The notes: generated by a model not told the origin, from the letters alone. A DNA stretch of 64,000 nucleotides from Opitutaceae bacterium (GCA_028284385.1 JANQRT010000052.1:186001-250000), one strand, 5' to 3'. Counted from the first letter of the stretch, positions 46,107-55,503 are shown. Program-made: numbers and translations.

Positions 46107-47261
46107 ATGCGTTTCGCTTTCAGAAAGCCTTTTTCTACGCTCGCTGTATTCATTTTCCTGGCTTTCGCTTTTTGGGGATGCGAAACGCCGCAAAAGGTTG
46201 TCGAAAAACCTGCTCCGCCAGAGCCTGCTCCTCTTGAGCCGGAAAAGGATCTTGAAAAAGAAGCGGCGGAAGAGGCTGCTCGAAAGGCGGCAGAAGAGGA
46301 GGCGAAACGTTTAGCTGCCAAGCCTAAACCCGTTGTAAAGCCACGGGCATCCCTATCGTCCCAAGCCAAGTCTTTTGGAGGAGAAGCTAAAAGGGATCCT
46401 GTGTCCGGAGAATGGATTGTGTCCAAGGATGAAATGACGGTTCGGCTTATCGAAAACAGTCGAAAAGCCTATCTGAACGATTTGCTCATTTTTCTGGGGG
46501 AGCCTTTCGAGAAGAGAAAAGGGGCGTTCGCTCTTTCAAAGCGAGACTTCGAGCTGTTTCTTAGGCCTGCCTTCGAAAAGGTCGATGAGTCCTTGCCTTC
46601 GCGTGTTATCGTAATCGATCCTGGTCATGGGGGTAGCGAAGATGGAGCCAAGAACAAGGATTTGGATCTTCTCGAAAAAGACCTGGCTTTGGAAGTGTCA
46701 GTTCGGTTGCAGAAAAAGCTGGAGGATCTCGGCTACGAGACGATTCTCACCCGTTACGATGACCGACTGGTGCCTCTGGCGGATCGAGCCCAAATCGCGA
46801 ATCGAGCGGATGCAGGTCTTTTTCTAAGCATTCACTTTAATGGTTCTTTGAATACGGAGGCCTTGGGGTTGGAAACCTTTGCGTTGACTCCCGCCGGCCA
46901 ACCTTCCACTGGCAGCGAGTCCCCCGGAGAAGATGGAATCGAATGGCCAGGAAATAAGCAGGACCTGTTGAATTTCCAGCTAGGGATCTCGATTCAGCGT
47001 AATCTGGTAAGCGATCTGCAGCGAACGGATCGCGGCTTTAAAAAGGCGAGATTCGCTGCTCTTAAAGAACTAGAGTGCCCAGGAGTTCTTGTCGAATGCG
47101 GGTTCTTGACGAATCCTGACGAGGCTTTGCTGGTTCGGACTCCTGTTTATCGGGAAAAACTAGCCACCAGCCTCAGTCGTACCATCGACCGTTTTATGCA
47201 AGAGTACGGTCCCGAGGCATCGCCTAAGGAATCGCAAGCAGAGCCAGTAGACTCCGAATAG
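46107..47261 (+). CDS. N-acetylmuramoyl-L-alanine amidase lipoprotein
   Basis: A 384-residue Amidase_3 enzyme that removes stem peptides from peptidoglycan. The signal peptide ends in a lipobox AFWGC (Cys25). A Pro/Glu/Lys/Ala-rich linker follows to about residue 90. The catalytic domain begins VIVIDPGHGGSEDGA with the first zinc His; SIHFNGS carries another, and LVECGFLTNPDEA the catalytic Glu. I chose the ATG at 46107; the frame opens with TTG three codons earlier. As a lipoprotein it probably acts from the outer membrane. Confidence 0.92.
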   Translation: MRFAFRKPFSTLAVFIFLAFAFWGCETPQKVVEKPAPPEPAPLEPEKDLEKEAAEEAARKAAEEEAKRLAAKPKPVVKPRASLSSQAKSFGGEAKRDPVSGEWIVSKDEMTVRLIENSRKAYLNDLLIFLGEPFEKRKGAFALSKRDFELFLRPAFEKVDESLPSRVIVIDPGHGGSEDGAKNKDLDLLEKDLALEVSVRLQKKLEDLGYETILTRYDDRLVPLADRAQIANRADAGLFLSIHFNGSLNTEALGLETFALTPAGQPSTGSESPGEDGIEWPGNKQDLLNFQLGISIQRNLVSDLQRTDRGFKKARFAALKELECPGVLVECGFLTNPDEALLVRTPVYREKLATSLSRTIDRFMQEYGPEASPKESQAEPVDSE

Positions 47262-47276
47262 GGCATCGGTCTTCCC

Positions 47277-47666
47277 ATGGAATTCAAATCCATTCTTTAT
47301 GTTGGCCTAGGGAGCTTTCTGGGTGGAAGCCTGCGCTACGTATCCACTTATTTGATAGATCGAAAGCTTACCGGAGAGTTTCCCTGGAGCATCCTCTTCA
47401 TAAATGCTTTAGGATCGTTCCTAATCGGGTTTACGGCTCCACTTCTGAATCAGTACGGTTGGACAAAGGATTCCGCTATGCCTCTTTTCATTTCGGTAGG
47501 CGTATTCGGAGGTTTCACTACCTTTTCAACCTTCAGCCTGCAAACTCTGCGGCTTGCTCAAGACGGCCACTGGTGGCTGGCGTTTATGAATGCCTTGGCC
47601 AGCGTCGTTTGCTGTGTCGTATCCGTTTTTCTGGGATTACGTTTGGGAGACGCTGTATTTAACTAA
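47277..47666 (+). CDS. crcB: Fluoride channel CrcB/Fluc
   Basis: A 129-residue membrane protein with four hydrophobic helices that exports fluoride. GGSLRYVSTYLI, FPWSILFINALGSFLIG and GVFGGFTTFSTFS are diagnostic, the last giving the Phe-box and the central sodium site. It is a single-gene dual-topology form. Only 15 bp separate it from the amidase, so there is no room for a fluoride riboswitch. Confidence 0.95.
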   Translation: MEFKSILYVGLGSFLGGSLRYVSTYLIDRKLTGEFPWSILFINALGSFLIGFTAPLLNQYGWTKDSAMPLFISVGVFGGFTTFSTFSLQTLRLAQDGHWWLAFMNALASVVCCVVSVFLGLRLGDAVFN

Positions 47667-47700
47667 CGGCCTTTATGAATGAGAGGGCTAGTGCCAGTAG

Positions 47701-48282
47701 TCAAATTTTGTCTACGATATGGTCTGCTAGACCGTAGTCCACCGCTCCTTGAGCATTGAGATAGAAATCTCGATCCGTGTCTTCGCGAATCTTTTCGATG
47801 GGCTGTCCTGTCGCTTCGGCGAAAATCTGATTTATCTCCTCTTTGGTCTTCTCCATGTTTTCCGCAAAGATATTGATGTCTACCGCATGGCCTCGATATT
47901 GACCCGAGATGAGAGGCTGATGCATCATGACAGTGGCATGTGGATACACATAGCGATTCCCCTTTTTAGGAGCGGCCAGCAGGACGGCTCCCCAGCTTGC
48001 GGCTAAACCGGTTACGATAACGTTCACCTCTGAACTGATGAGTTTGATCGTATCGTAGATCGCGTATCCGGCAGTTACCGAGCCTCCTGGGGTATTGATA
48101 TAGAGATTGATCGGCTTGCCAGGATCAACCGCTTCCAGGTAGTGCAGCTTTTCGGTGATTTCCTTCGCGGATTCATCCATGACTTCTCCCCAGAGAAATA
48201 CTTTTCTTTCCTCCAGAAACTTTTTCTGGATCAAGGAACTTACGGGAGGATCCTGATTCTTATCGTCGTCTTTCTTTGGCAT
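47701..48282 (-). CDS. clpP: ATP-dependent Clp protease proteolytic subunit
   Basis: A 193-residue ClpP serine protease. The triad is visible: Ser96 in GLAASWGA, His121 in VMMHQP, and Asp in DTDRD (168-172). The position after the nucleophile, usually Met (ASMG), is Trp here. YINTPGGSVTAGYAIYDTI is the conserved N-terminal block. clpX is not adjacent, which is common for extra ClpP copies, so this may be one of several paralogs. Confidence 0.94.
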   Translation of the reverse strand: MPKKDDDKNQDPPVSSLIQKKFLEERKVFLWGEVMDESAKEITEKLHYLEAVDPGKPINLYINTPGGSVTAGYAIYDTIKLISSEVNVIVTGLAASWGAVLLAAPKKGNRYVYPHATVMMHQPLISGQYRGHAVDINIFAENMEKTKEEINQIFAEATGQPIEKIREDTDRDFYLNAQGAVDYGLADHIVDKI

Positions 48283-48437
48283 ATGAAATTCCGGTTAGTT
48301 GAAGTAGCTACGTAACAAGAACGGATTGGCAAGTAATTCAAATGAATTCTTCGAGCCAAATGTAGCTAGTTGTAAGAAGTCTGATAAAGAGACTTCTGGT
48401 CCGAAGACATTGGCGGTTGTATTGGACTCCTGCTGAC

Positions 48438-49028
48438 TTAAACGAGCCCCAAAATCATGCGGCCTTCTTCGCTGATCATCGTTTGCTCCCAAGCTGGCTC
48501 CCAAACGAGATTCACTTCGGCCTGATCCACTCCTGGTACCAGCAGGATGTTGCTCTTGGCGTCTTCAGCAATGGCGGGACCCATGCCGCAACCTGGAGCG
48601 GTTAAGGTCATCTGGATTTTAATCTTGTTTCCCCCGTTTTCCAATTTCTCCACATTGAGTGAGTACACCAATCCAAGATCCACAATGTTAACGGGAATCT
48701 CGGGGTCGTAGACGTTTTTAAGCTGCTGCCAAAGAGCTTCCTCGTCTGGGTCTTCTCCAGAAGGTTCGGCAGAAGCGGCTGATTGGGCGTCCTGTATGCG
48801 CTTTGCCTGCTCTTCCGCTAGGTCTGAGCCTAGGGCGTCGGCGTCCTTCCCGTCTATGCGAGCCAGACCATAAGGCGTCATTACCGTATAGCTGCCTCCT
48901 AGCTGCTGGGTGATATGAACGTTGGTCATGGCCGGCAGTTCGATTCGTTCCCCGCTAGGAATTTGAACTGCTTCCACCTCGCGCGTGAGACTTCGCTCTT
49001 TGGTTTCTTCTTGGTGCATGCCTGGCAT
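48438..49028 (-). CDS. sufT: Fe-S assembly protein SufT
   Basis: A 196-residue SufT-type protein. An N-terminal region (to about 95) is followed by a DUF59/MIP18 domain: LKNVYDPEIPVNIVDLGLVY (103-122) and MTLTAPGCGMGPAI with the conserved Cys. It assists maturation of Fe-S proteins. It is the last gene of the suf operon, starting 13 bp past the sufD stop. Confidence 0.93.
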   Translation of the reverse strand: MPGMHQEETKERSLTREVEAVQIPSGERIELPAMTNVHITQQLGGSYTVMTPYGLARIDGKDADALGSDLAEEQAKRIQDAQSAASAEPSGEDPDEEALWQQLKNVYDPEIPVNIVDLGLVYSLNVEKLENGGNKIKIQMTLTAPGCGMGPAIAEDAKSNILLVPGVDQAEVNLVWEPAWEQTMISEEGRMILGLV

Positions 49029-49040
49029 ACTAAACGCGAA

Positions 49041-50390
49041 CTACTTGCTGCTGAATTTCGTTTGGATGATGGATCTTGCCACTTCCGTCAGCTTTTCGTC
49101 TTCAATGCGTTCGAGAATTTCCTCGAAAAAGCCATATACAATCAGCTCTTGAGCCTTCTCTTTGGGGATGCCTCTGGCGAGCATGTAGAAGATTTCGTCT
49201 TCTTCAATTTGGCTGGTGGTGGCCCCGTGGCTGCACTTGACGTCGTTGGCTTCGATTTCCAGTCCAGGCAAGGAGTTCGCTTCCGCCGTGTTACTGAGAA
49301 GCAGGTTTCGATTGGTCTGATAAGCGTCCGTATGCTGGGCTCCGTCGTCCACCTTGATCAAGCCTGAGAAAATCGTCTTCGCTTTGTCCTTCAGCGCGTT
49401 CTTGAAAAGAAGATTGGAATTGGCGTTGGCTGCGGAGTGCGTCTGCAAAGTGCGTTGGTCGATTTCCTGGTCCTCGTCGGCAACGGCTAGAGAGAGCATC
49501 TCTACCTGGGCTCCATCTCCCTTGATCTGTCCATGCGTTTCGCTCCGATAGTTGCGACAACCCACATTGACGCTCAAGCTTTTCACCGTGGAGTCTTTGC
49601 CGGCGATGTTCGAATTGATCTGAAACCCAAGAGTCTCCTCATTATAGTCCTGCAGGAGCGTGTAGTCGATCTTCGCTCCGACGCCGGCGAACAGGTGAGT
49701 CACGCCACAGGAAAGGGCAGGGGCTTCTTCGGTAGTCGAGAAATGAGCTTCGACTAGGCTTACTTTCGAGAATTCCTCGGCGATGATCAAAGTGTGTGGA
49801 AACGCTGCCGCATTATTCCTCGTTATCCAATTGTACGAAAGAAACGGATACTCGATCTCGACTCCCTTGGGAACGTACAGGAGAACTCCATTTTCAACGA
49901 AGGCCGAGTGCAGCAAGGCGAATTTTTCCGAGCCTAGGTGCACTTCCTGTTTCATGAAGTAGTCTTTCAGCAATTCGCCGTGCTTGCTTGTCGCTTCTCT
50001 CAGGCTCGTCCAGATAACGCCTTTTTGCTGGAGCTCGAAGGAGGCCTTTTCAGCATCGATGGTCTGGTTGTCGGCGAAAATGAAACTGCCTGACTGATGC
50101 TCTAGCACATTCGATTTCTCGACGAGTTCCTGCGCGTTGGCGATCGACGGCGGCTTGCCGTAATCGAATTCCGCGAACGACAGATTGCTGAGCGAAGCGA
50201 AGCGCCAGCTTTCGTCCTTTCGCTTGGGCATGGGAGTCTCCAGAAACGCTTCGAACGCTTCGCGTTTCATCCTTCGCCACCAGCCAGGCGTTGTATCGAT
50301 ATCCTCGATATGCTGGTTGAAGGTTTCCTTAAAGGTCGTAACGGATTTGCTTTCCGTTTTCTTAGGCACGTCTTCGGTGATTGAATTCAC
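49041..50390 (-). CDS. sufD: Fe-S assembly scaffold component SufD
   Basis: A 449-residue SufD, which with SufB and SufC forms the SufBC2D scaffold. The beta-helix core has RSETHGQIKGDGAQVEMLSL, TLQTHSAANANSNLLFKNAL and SGLIKVDDGAQHTDAYQTNR, and the C-terminal NDVKCSHGATTSQIEEDEIF is diagnostic. The start is GTG (50388-50390), with 28 bp after sufB. Confidence 0.95.
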   Translation of the reverse strand: MNSITEDVPKKTESKSVTTFKETFNQHIEDIDTTPGWWRRMKREAFEAFLETPMPKRKDESWRFASLSNLSFAEFDYGKPPSIANAQELVEKSNVLEHQSGSFIFADNQTIDAEKASFELQQKGVIWTSLREATSKHGELLKDYFMKQEVHLGSEKFALLHSAFVENGVLLYVPKGVEIEYPFLSYNWITRNNAAAFPHTLIIAEEFSKVSLVEAHFSTTEEAPALSCGVTHLFAGVGAKIDYTLLQDYNEETLGFQINSNIAGKDSTVKSLSVNVGCRNYRSETHGQIKGDGAQVEMLSLAVADEDQEIDQRTLQTHSAANANSNLLFKNALKDKAKTIFSGLIKVDDGAQHTDAYQTNRNLLLSNTAEANSLPGLEIEANDVKCSHGATTSQIEEDEIFYMLARGIPKEKAQELIVYGFFEEILERIEDEKLTEVARSIIQTKFSSK

Positions 50391-50418
50391 TTTTCTGATA
50401 CTCTCTTTGGTTTAAGTC

Positions 50419-51828
50419 TTATCCTACCGAGCCTTCCATCTCCAGCTCGATTAAGCGTTTTAGCTCCACGCTGTATTCCATAGGAAATTGTCGCGTCAGG
50501 TCGTTAACGAATCCGTTTACGCTCAGACTCATGGCTTCGCCCTCGCTCAATCCCCGTTGCTGCATGTAGAAGATCTGCTCGGCTGAAACCTTGCTTACCG
50601 AAGCTTCATGCTGCACGGAATTGCTGTCCCCGCGAACCGTGATCGCAGGGTAGGTGTCGGTGCGCGAATTCGTGTTGATCAGCAAGGCGTCGCATTCGGT
50701 GTTGTTCTTGCAGCCTTTCAGATTTTTGGGCATGTGCACTTGTCCGCGATAGGTGGATCGACCATCGCCCACGCTGATCGATTTTGAAATGACGTTGCTG
50801 GTCGTCTCATCGGCCGCGTGGATCATCTTGGCCCCAGTATCCTGATGCTGGCCATCGTTTGCCAATGCGATGCTGAGGACTTCGCCCCGAGCCTTGCGCC
50901 CCTTCAGAACTACGCCTGGATATTTCATGGTAAGGCGAGAGCCGATGTTGCAATCGATCCATTTAACGACCGAGTTTTCATGAGCCAGAGCTCGCTTGGT
51001 CACTAGGTTGTAGACGTTGCTAGACCAGTTCTGGACGGTGATGTATTCGATTTTAGCTCCCGGCATGGCTACGAGTTCGACTACCGCGCTATGCAATGTG
51101 GCGGTATCGAATTTGGGAGCCGTACAACCCTCCATGTAGGTGACTTCCGATCCCTCGTCCGCAATGATGAGGGTTCGTTCGAACTGGCCGAAATTCTCGG
51201 CGTTTATGCGGAAGTAGGCTTGCAGTGGATGGCTTACCTTCACGCCCGGCGGCACATAGATAAAGGAGCCCCCGGAGAAGACGGCGCTGTTCAGAGCCGA
51301 GAATTTGTTATCGCCAGTCGGGATGACTTTCCCGAACCATTTGCGGAAAATCTCAGGATGCTTGAGTAGGCCTTCAGTGCTTCCCACAAAGATCACTCCG
51401 TCTTTGGCAACAGCGTCTTTAATATTCGAATACGCGGCTTCGCTGTCGAATTGCGCTTCGACACCTGCCAGAAACTTGCGTTCGTTTTCCGGGATGCCCA
51501 GCCTTTCGAAAGTCTCCTTTACATCGTCGGGTACGTCCTCCCAGCTGCGAGAGGCTCTCTGCCCGTCTGCCAGGTAGTAGCGAATTTTGTCAAAGTCGAT
51601 GTTTTCAAGATCCTTGGTCGCCCAATGCGTCGGCATAGGCTTGCTTTCGAAAACCTTGAGCGCGCGTTTGCGATAGGAGCGGACCCAGTCATCCTCCCCT
51701 TTGACGTCGCAAATATAGTCAATCGTCTTTTCGCTCAGTCCCGTTCCGGCATCGAACTTGTGCTGCTCCGGGTACTGGAAATCGCCCTTGTCGCGATCGA
51801 TCTCAATTTGAGTTGGCGCTGTCGTCAT
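50419..51828 (-). CDS. sufB: Fe-S assembly scaffold SufB
   Basis: A 469-residue SufB, the scaffold where the nascent cluster forms. [39 protein letters not shown] and [19 protein letters not shown] are characteristic; cysteines in EGCTAP and [11 protein letters not shown] are kept. ends with [15 protein letters not shown]. It lies between sufC and sufD with short gaps. Confidence 0.97.
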   Translation of the reverse strand: MTTAPTQIEIDRDKGDFQYPEQHKFDAGTGLSEKTIDYICDVKGEDDWVRSYRKRALKVFESKPMPTHWATKDLENIDFDKIRYYLADGQRASRSWEDVPDDVKETFERLGIPENERKFLAGVEAQFDSEAAYSNIKDAVAKDGVIFVGSTEGLLKHPEIFRKWFGKVIPTGDNKFSALNSAVFSGGSFIYVPPGVKVSHPLQAYFRINAENFGQFERTLIIADEGSEVTYMEGCTAPKFDTATLHSAVVELVAMPGAKIEYITVQNWSSNVYNLVTKRALAHENSVVKWIDCNIGSRLTMKYPGVVLKGRKARGEVLSIALANDGQHQDTGAKMIHAADETTSNVISKSISVGDGRSTYRGQVHMPKNLKGCKNNTECDALLINTNSRTDTYPAITVRGDSNSVQHEASVSKVSAEQIFYMQQRGLSEGEAMSLSVNGFVNDLTRQFPMEYSVELKRLIELEMEGSVG

Positions 51829-51843
51829 AGTTTCAATACGTTG

Positions 51844-52626
51844 TTATGCTGCGGTTTCGGCTAGCTGCTTAACCCAGTCGTAGCCTTTTTCTTCCAATTC
51901 GAGAGCCAGATTCTTGTCGCCGCTTTTAACGATTCGGCCGTCGAACAACACGTGCACATGATCGGGCACGATGTATTCGAGCAGTCTTTGGTAGTGGGTG
52001 ATGACCAAAGCCCCCATGTTATCGCCTCGTAATGAGTTCACTCCATCGGCCACCACCTTTAAGGCGTCGATGTCCAGGCCGGAGTCCGTTTCGTCGAGTA
52101 TAGCGTATTTCGGATCTAGCATGGCCATTTGCAGAATCTCGCATCGCTTCTTTTCGCCTCCAGAAAACCCGTCGTTGACCGAGCGGGAAGTGAACTTGCG
52201 ATCGATCTTTAGCATATCCATCTTCTCGTATAGAGATTTATAATACGCAGGAGCGTTAAGTTCTTCGCCTTCAGGTTGGCGGGCGTTCAGAGCCGCTCGG
52301 ATGAAGTTGGCGATGGTCACTCCAGGTATTTCCATCGGATATTGAAAGGCCATAAAAAGGCCTTCTCGCGAGCGCTCGTCCGGCTCCATCTCCAATATGG
52401 ATTGGCCATCCATCAAGGCGTCTCCACTGGTGATTTCGTAGTCGGGATGCCCGGCTAAGGCTTTGGCCAGCGTGCTCTTGCCAGTCCCATTCGGACCCAT
52501 GATGGCATGCACTTCCCCCTTCGGAACGGTCAGACTGAAGTCCTTTAGGATCGGCTTATCTCCGATGCTTACATTGAGATTCTTTATATCGAGTGTGGCT
52601 GTCATTTTGTCTAAAAAGGCGATCAT
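51844..52626 (-). CDS. sufC: Fe-S assembly ATPase SufC
   Basis: An ABC-type ATPase that drives the SufBC2D scaffold. Walker A is [11 protein letters not shown], the signature is [19 protein letters not shown] and Walker B runs into [12 protein letters not shown], with the Suf-typical Gly-Leu-Asp. From the ATG at 52624-52626 it is 260 residues and overlaps the fur stop (ATGA), which supports translational coupling. A second Met at codon 8 (52605) gives the usual SufC N-terminus and cannot be excluded. Confidence 0.96.
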   Translation of the reverse strand: MIAFLDKMTATLDIKNLNVSIGDKPILKDFSLTVPKGEVHAIMGPNGTGKSTLAKALAGHPDYEITSGDALMDGQSILEMEPDERSREGLFMAFQYPMEIPGVTIANFIRAALNARQPEGEELNAPAYYKSLYEKMDMLKIDRKFTSRSVNDGFSGGEKKRCEILQMAMLDPKYAILDETDSGLDIDALKVVADGVNSLRGDNMGALVITHYQRLLEYIVPDHVHVLFDGRIVKSGDKNLALELEEKGYDWVKQLAETAA

Positions 52627-53054
52627 GCTTCAAGGGTGGCGGCCGCTTTTCCGCGGAAAGTGATGTCTATGGAGCTAATATCGAATTCGCTTGGAAGCAG
52701 ATCCTGAAGCTTGTCGATGGTTTCCGAATCGAGTTGCACGTCGTAGATTCTGCCCGATTCGTTATCGTGAAAATGGGCGTGTTGCGTAAGGTTAGGGCAA
52801 TAGCGCGTCGATTCGCGCTCGAGGTTGACCTGTTTGACCAGGCCGCAATGAACGAGGGTGTCCAAGCAGTTGTAGACGGTTGCTAGCGAGATGGTAGGCA
52901 TCTCCTGCTTGACCCGGGCGAAAATATCGTCGGCGCTGGGATGGTCTCGTTTGGCGAGAATCGCGCCGTAAACCACTTCTCTCTGGCGCGTCGACCGCAG
53001 GCCGGCTCTTGCCAATTTGCGGTTCAGTTCTTCGGTAGCGTTTTGGTTTAGCAT
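52623..53054 (-). CDS. Fur-family transcriptional regulator
   Basis: A 143-residue Fur-family regulator from the ATG at 53052-53054; the longer frame to 53108 runs into the operator region and is rejected. The winged helix is [14 protein letters not shown] to [20 protein letters not shown]. The metal-binding part [15 protein letters not shown] keeps several His but lacks the CxxC usually following (HxHfxCxxCG), so the structural zinc site is probably lost. It heads the suf operon and presumably controls it through the two boxes upstream; whether it senses iron, peroxide, haem or cluster status is unknown. Confidence 0.9.
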   Translation of the reverse strand: MLNQNATEELNRKLARAGLRSTRQREVVYGAILAKRDHPSADDIFARVKQEMPTISLATVYNCLDTLVHCGLVKQVNLERESTRYCPNLTQHAHFHDNESGRIYDVQLDSETIDKLQDLLPSEFDISSIDITFRGKAAATLEA

Positions 53055-53115
53055 AGCGTTTAGGGCGTTAACGGAGAAATTGAAAATAAGAATCAATCTC
53101 AATATCAACTAAAAA

Positions 53116-53159
53116 CTGGAATAATTCTAAATATCAAGAACGAATTAGAATAATTCCAA
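53116..53159 (-). promoter_or_regulatory. Two 7-1-7 Fur-family boxes upstream of fur-suf
   Basis: TTAGAAT-A-ATTCCAA (53145-53159) and CTGGAAT-A-ATTCTAA (53116-53130) are imperfect 15-bp palindromes of the 7-1-7 form used by Fur/PerR regulators, with centres 29 bp apart. They lie 62-105 bp upstream of the fur-like ATG, consistent with autoregulation. Confidence 0.7.
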
Positions 53160-53194
53160 ATAAATTTGTTCAGAGTTGGCCTGCGGAACTTTTG

Positions 53195-53242
53195 GTAAAC
53201 CAAAGAAGGTTTACTTTTAGAAAATAAACCGAATTCGGTTTA
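53195..53242 (-). terminator. Tandem hairpins after trxB
   Basis: TAAACCGAATTCGGTTTA (53225-53242) is a perfect 18-bp palindrome that includes the trxB stop codon, followed on the minus strand by ATTTTCT. A second hairpin, GTAAACC (53195-53201) with GGTTTAC (53208-53214), uses almost the same arms. Together they probably form a double terminator isolating trxB from fur-suf. Confidence 0.65.
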
Positions 53243-54178
53243 CTGCTCGGCCAGCCAGCGTTCGGCTTCGATGGCTGCTTGGCAGCCCATGCCAGCCGCC
53301 GTGATGGCCTGGCGATAAACGTGGTCCGCGCAATCGCCGGCTACGTACACGCCGGGAACTTTCGTTTGTATCTGGCTGCCCTTGGTTGGCTGAAAGTATC
53401 CTTCCTCGTCGGTGTCGATGAAGTCTTTGAAGGGAGCCGTATTGGGGATGTGGCCAATAGCGATGAATACGCCTTTGCAGGGAATCTCCCGCACGTCCCC
53501 GGAATTCACGTTTTTGACTCTCACTCCCGAGGCGTTTCCGGTTTCGTCGGCCAGGACTTCCTCCACAACGGTATCCCAGGCCATTTCGATTTTCTCGTGA
53601 TTCACAGTGCGCTCGGCCATGATCTTCGAGGCTCTTAGCTCATCCCGGCGATGGATAAGTGTGACTTTGCTGCAGAATCGCGTTAAAAAAAGAGCCTCTT
53701 CGCAAGCTGTGTCACCCCCGCCGATGACCACCACCTCCATGTCGCGATAGAAAGCTCCATCGCAAGTGGCGCAGGTCGTCACGCCTTTGCCCCCAAACAT
53801 CTCTTTTTCGCCTGGGATGTCTAGCAGTCGGGGCGAGGCTCCGGTTGAAATGATGATCGACTTGGCTGTGTATTCCTTCGAAGCGGTTTTCAACTTGTAG
53901 GGAGAACCCGAGAAGTCCACCGAATCGATGTAAGCCTGTTCGAAGCGTGTTCCAAATTTGGCGGCTTGTTTCCGTAAATGGTCCATCAGCATGAAGCCGT
54001 CGATGCCTTCCGGAAACCCGGGAAAGTTTTCCACTTCGCTAGTCTGGGTAAGCTGACCTCCAGGAAGGTTGCCCTCGATCACGAGTGGCGAGAGATTGGC
54101 TCGAGAAGTGTAGATGGCGGCTGTTAGACCGGCGCATCCCGTTCCTACGATGATGACATTTTCAGTTTCCGATGACAT
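53240..54178 (-). CDS. trxB: Thioredoxin reductase
   Basis: A 312-residue FAD- and NADPH-dependent reductase of thioredoxin. The FAD motif is [10 protein letters not shown] (12-21), the redox pair is CATC with Cys136 and Cys139, the NADPH motif is [13 protein letters not shown], and [20 protein letters not shown] closes the FAD domain. Length is standard for the low-molecular-weight type. Confidence 0.97.
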   Translation of the reverse strand: MSSETENVIIVGTGCAGLTAAIYTSRANLSPLVIEGNLPGGQLTQTSEVENFPGFPEGIDGFMLMDHLRKQAAKFGTRFEQAYIDSVDFSGSPYKLKTASKEYTAKSIIISTGASPRLLDIPGEKEMFGGKGVTTCATCDGAFYRDMEVVVIGGGDTACEEALFLTRFCSKVTLIHRRDELRASKIMAERTVNHEKIEMAWDTVVEEVLADETGNASGVRVKNVNSGDVREIPCKGVFIAIGHIPNTAPFKDFIDTDEEGYFQPTKGSQIQTKVPGVYVAGDCADHVYRQAITAAGMGCQAAIEAERWLAEQ

Positions 54179-54303
54179 GCTGCAAAAGGTGATTAGAAAA
54201 ACGATCCAGTGTTAGGAGAAGGCAATATGGAAAACTGTTTGTAAAGCGATCTCTGTCCACTGAGTTCAAAAGATTGCTTTAAGTTATCCATTCCATGTTT
54301 TAG

Positions 54304-55116
54304 TTGCCTCGTTCTGTGAACGGCATTGTCGATACTCATACCCATCTGGATAGCTTCTATCGCAAGGGGCGACTGGAGAACGCGCTTGCGGCCGCTTCGA
54401 ATGCGGACGTTTCGCGTATGATAACCGTGGGTACCGATCCGGATGACTGGAAGCTCTATCTGGAATTAGCCCAACTGCATCCTAAGCAGATCGAATACAC
54501 GGTGGGTCTTCATCCCTGCTCCGTTGATGATGATTGGGAAAGCTCCGTCGAACCGCTTAGCGGATATTTCAGTGAAGAAACAATGCCGGTTGCAATCGGT
54601 GAGATTGGCTTGGACAAATTTCATTTGCCAAAAGACCCATCTGTAGCCGAGGAAATGCTAGCTCGACAGCAAGCCGCCTTTGAAGCTCAGTTGAGGTTGG
54701 CTCGAGAACTGGCTTGCCCTGTCGTTGTTCATTCCCGGGGAGCCTTTGCGGAATGCGTCGAGGTGATCGATCGGTCTGGTGTTGATTGGAGCAAAGTCGT
54801 TTTTCACTGCTTTTCCGAAGGACCGGGCGAGATCAAGCAGCTGATGGATCGTGGAGGGTATGGCAGCTTTACCGGAATCATCACTTTCAAGAATGCCGAA
54901 AGCATCCGCGACGCTGCTCTGCTTCAGGGACTGGATCGGCTTATGGTCGAAACGGACGCCCCGTATCTCGCGCCGATGCCGCATCGCGGAAAGCCCAACG
55001 AACCCGCCTATGTCCGATTTACGGCTGAATTTTGCGCTCAGCTGTTTGGCGTTTCCTTGGACGAACTCGCTGAGCGAACGACGCGTACGGCCACAGAAGT
55101 ATACGGGCTGAGCTAG
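54304..55116 (+). CDS. TatD-family metal-dependent hydrolase
   Basis: A 270-residue TIM-barrel hydrolase of the TatD DNase family. VDTHTHLDSF gives the first metal His pair, VGLHPCSVDD the next block, AIGEIGLD the Glu, VVHSRGA and VFHCFSEG the later His residues, and VETDAPYLAPMPHRGKPNEP the final Asp signature. The start is non-ATG: TTG at 54304 or GTG at 54316. Likely a 3'-5' exonuclease or quality-control nuclease. Confidence 0.93.
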   Translation: MPRSVNGIVDTHTHLDSFYRKGRLENALAAASNADVSRMITVGTDPDDWKLYLELAQLHPKQIEYTVGLHPCSVDDDWESSVEPLSGYFSEETMPVAIGEIGLDKFHLPKDPSVAEEMLARQQAAFEAQLRLARELACPVVVHSRGAFAECVEVIDRSGVDWSKVVFHCFSEGPGEIKQLMDRGGYGSFTGIITFKNAESIRDAALLQGLDRLMVETDAPYLAPMPHRGKPNEPAYVRFTAEFCAQLFGVSLDELAERTTRTATEVYGLS

Positions 55117-55127
55117 AGCCCGGTAAT

Positions 55128-55184
55128 CTACTTCTGCTTCTCCTGCCTCATCTTTAAACAAACAAGAAGCAGATGATGAAGTAG
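55128..55184. repeat. Imperfect inverted repeat between convergent genes
   Basis: CTACTTC-TGCTTCT (55128-55141) can pair with AGAAGCA (55165-55171) and GAAGTAG (55178-55184), 14 pairs with a 6-nt bulge and a 23-nt loop. The 11-mer ATCTACTTCT occurs again at 55202. Possibly a shared terminator, though no long U-run follows. Confidence 0.4.
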
Positions 55185-55203
55185 AAGTGGATGAAGATAG
55201 GAT

Positions 55204-55503
55204 CTACTTCTCGTCGAATTTGCTAGCGAAGAGCCGTTCGAGGTCGTCGAGAACATCACTAGCGTCGCTTCCGCACGCGATGGCTTTGATCGTGGTGCCA
55301 CGACCGGCTGCGAGCATCATCAGACCCATGATCGATTTTCCATTCACCTGATCTCCGTCCTTCTCGAACAGTATGTCGCTTTGATACTTGTTGGAAACCC
55401 GAACAATCATGGCAGCGGGACGGGCGTGGATGCCCATCTGGTTCTCTACCACCAGGTTGCGCTCCACCGTTTGATCGCCTGATTGCGTGTTTACGGAATC
55501 CAT
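55204..55503 (-). CDS. HPr-family phosphocarrier protein
   Basis: A 99-residue HPr-like protein. The phosphoryl-accepting His is in NQMGIHARPAAMIV (about 22-35) and the regulatory Ser is in VNGKSIMGLMMLAAGRG, so both the PTS and HPr-kinase sites are kept. An N-terminal extension of about 12 residues is present. PTS enzyme I is not adjacent; in many Verrucomicrobia-like genomes HPr serves regulation rather than sugar uptake. Confidence 0.93.
   Translation of the reverse strand: MDSVNTQSGDQTVERNLVVENQMGIHARPAAMIVRVSNKYQSDILFEKDGDQVNGKSIMGLMMLAAGRGTTIKAIACGSDASDVLDDLERLFASKFDEK

Noticed and set aside
47262..47276. Possible fluoride riboswitch before crcB
   Set aside because: Only 15 bp separate crcB from the amidase gene and the conserved riboswitch core is absent.
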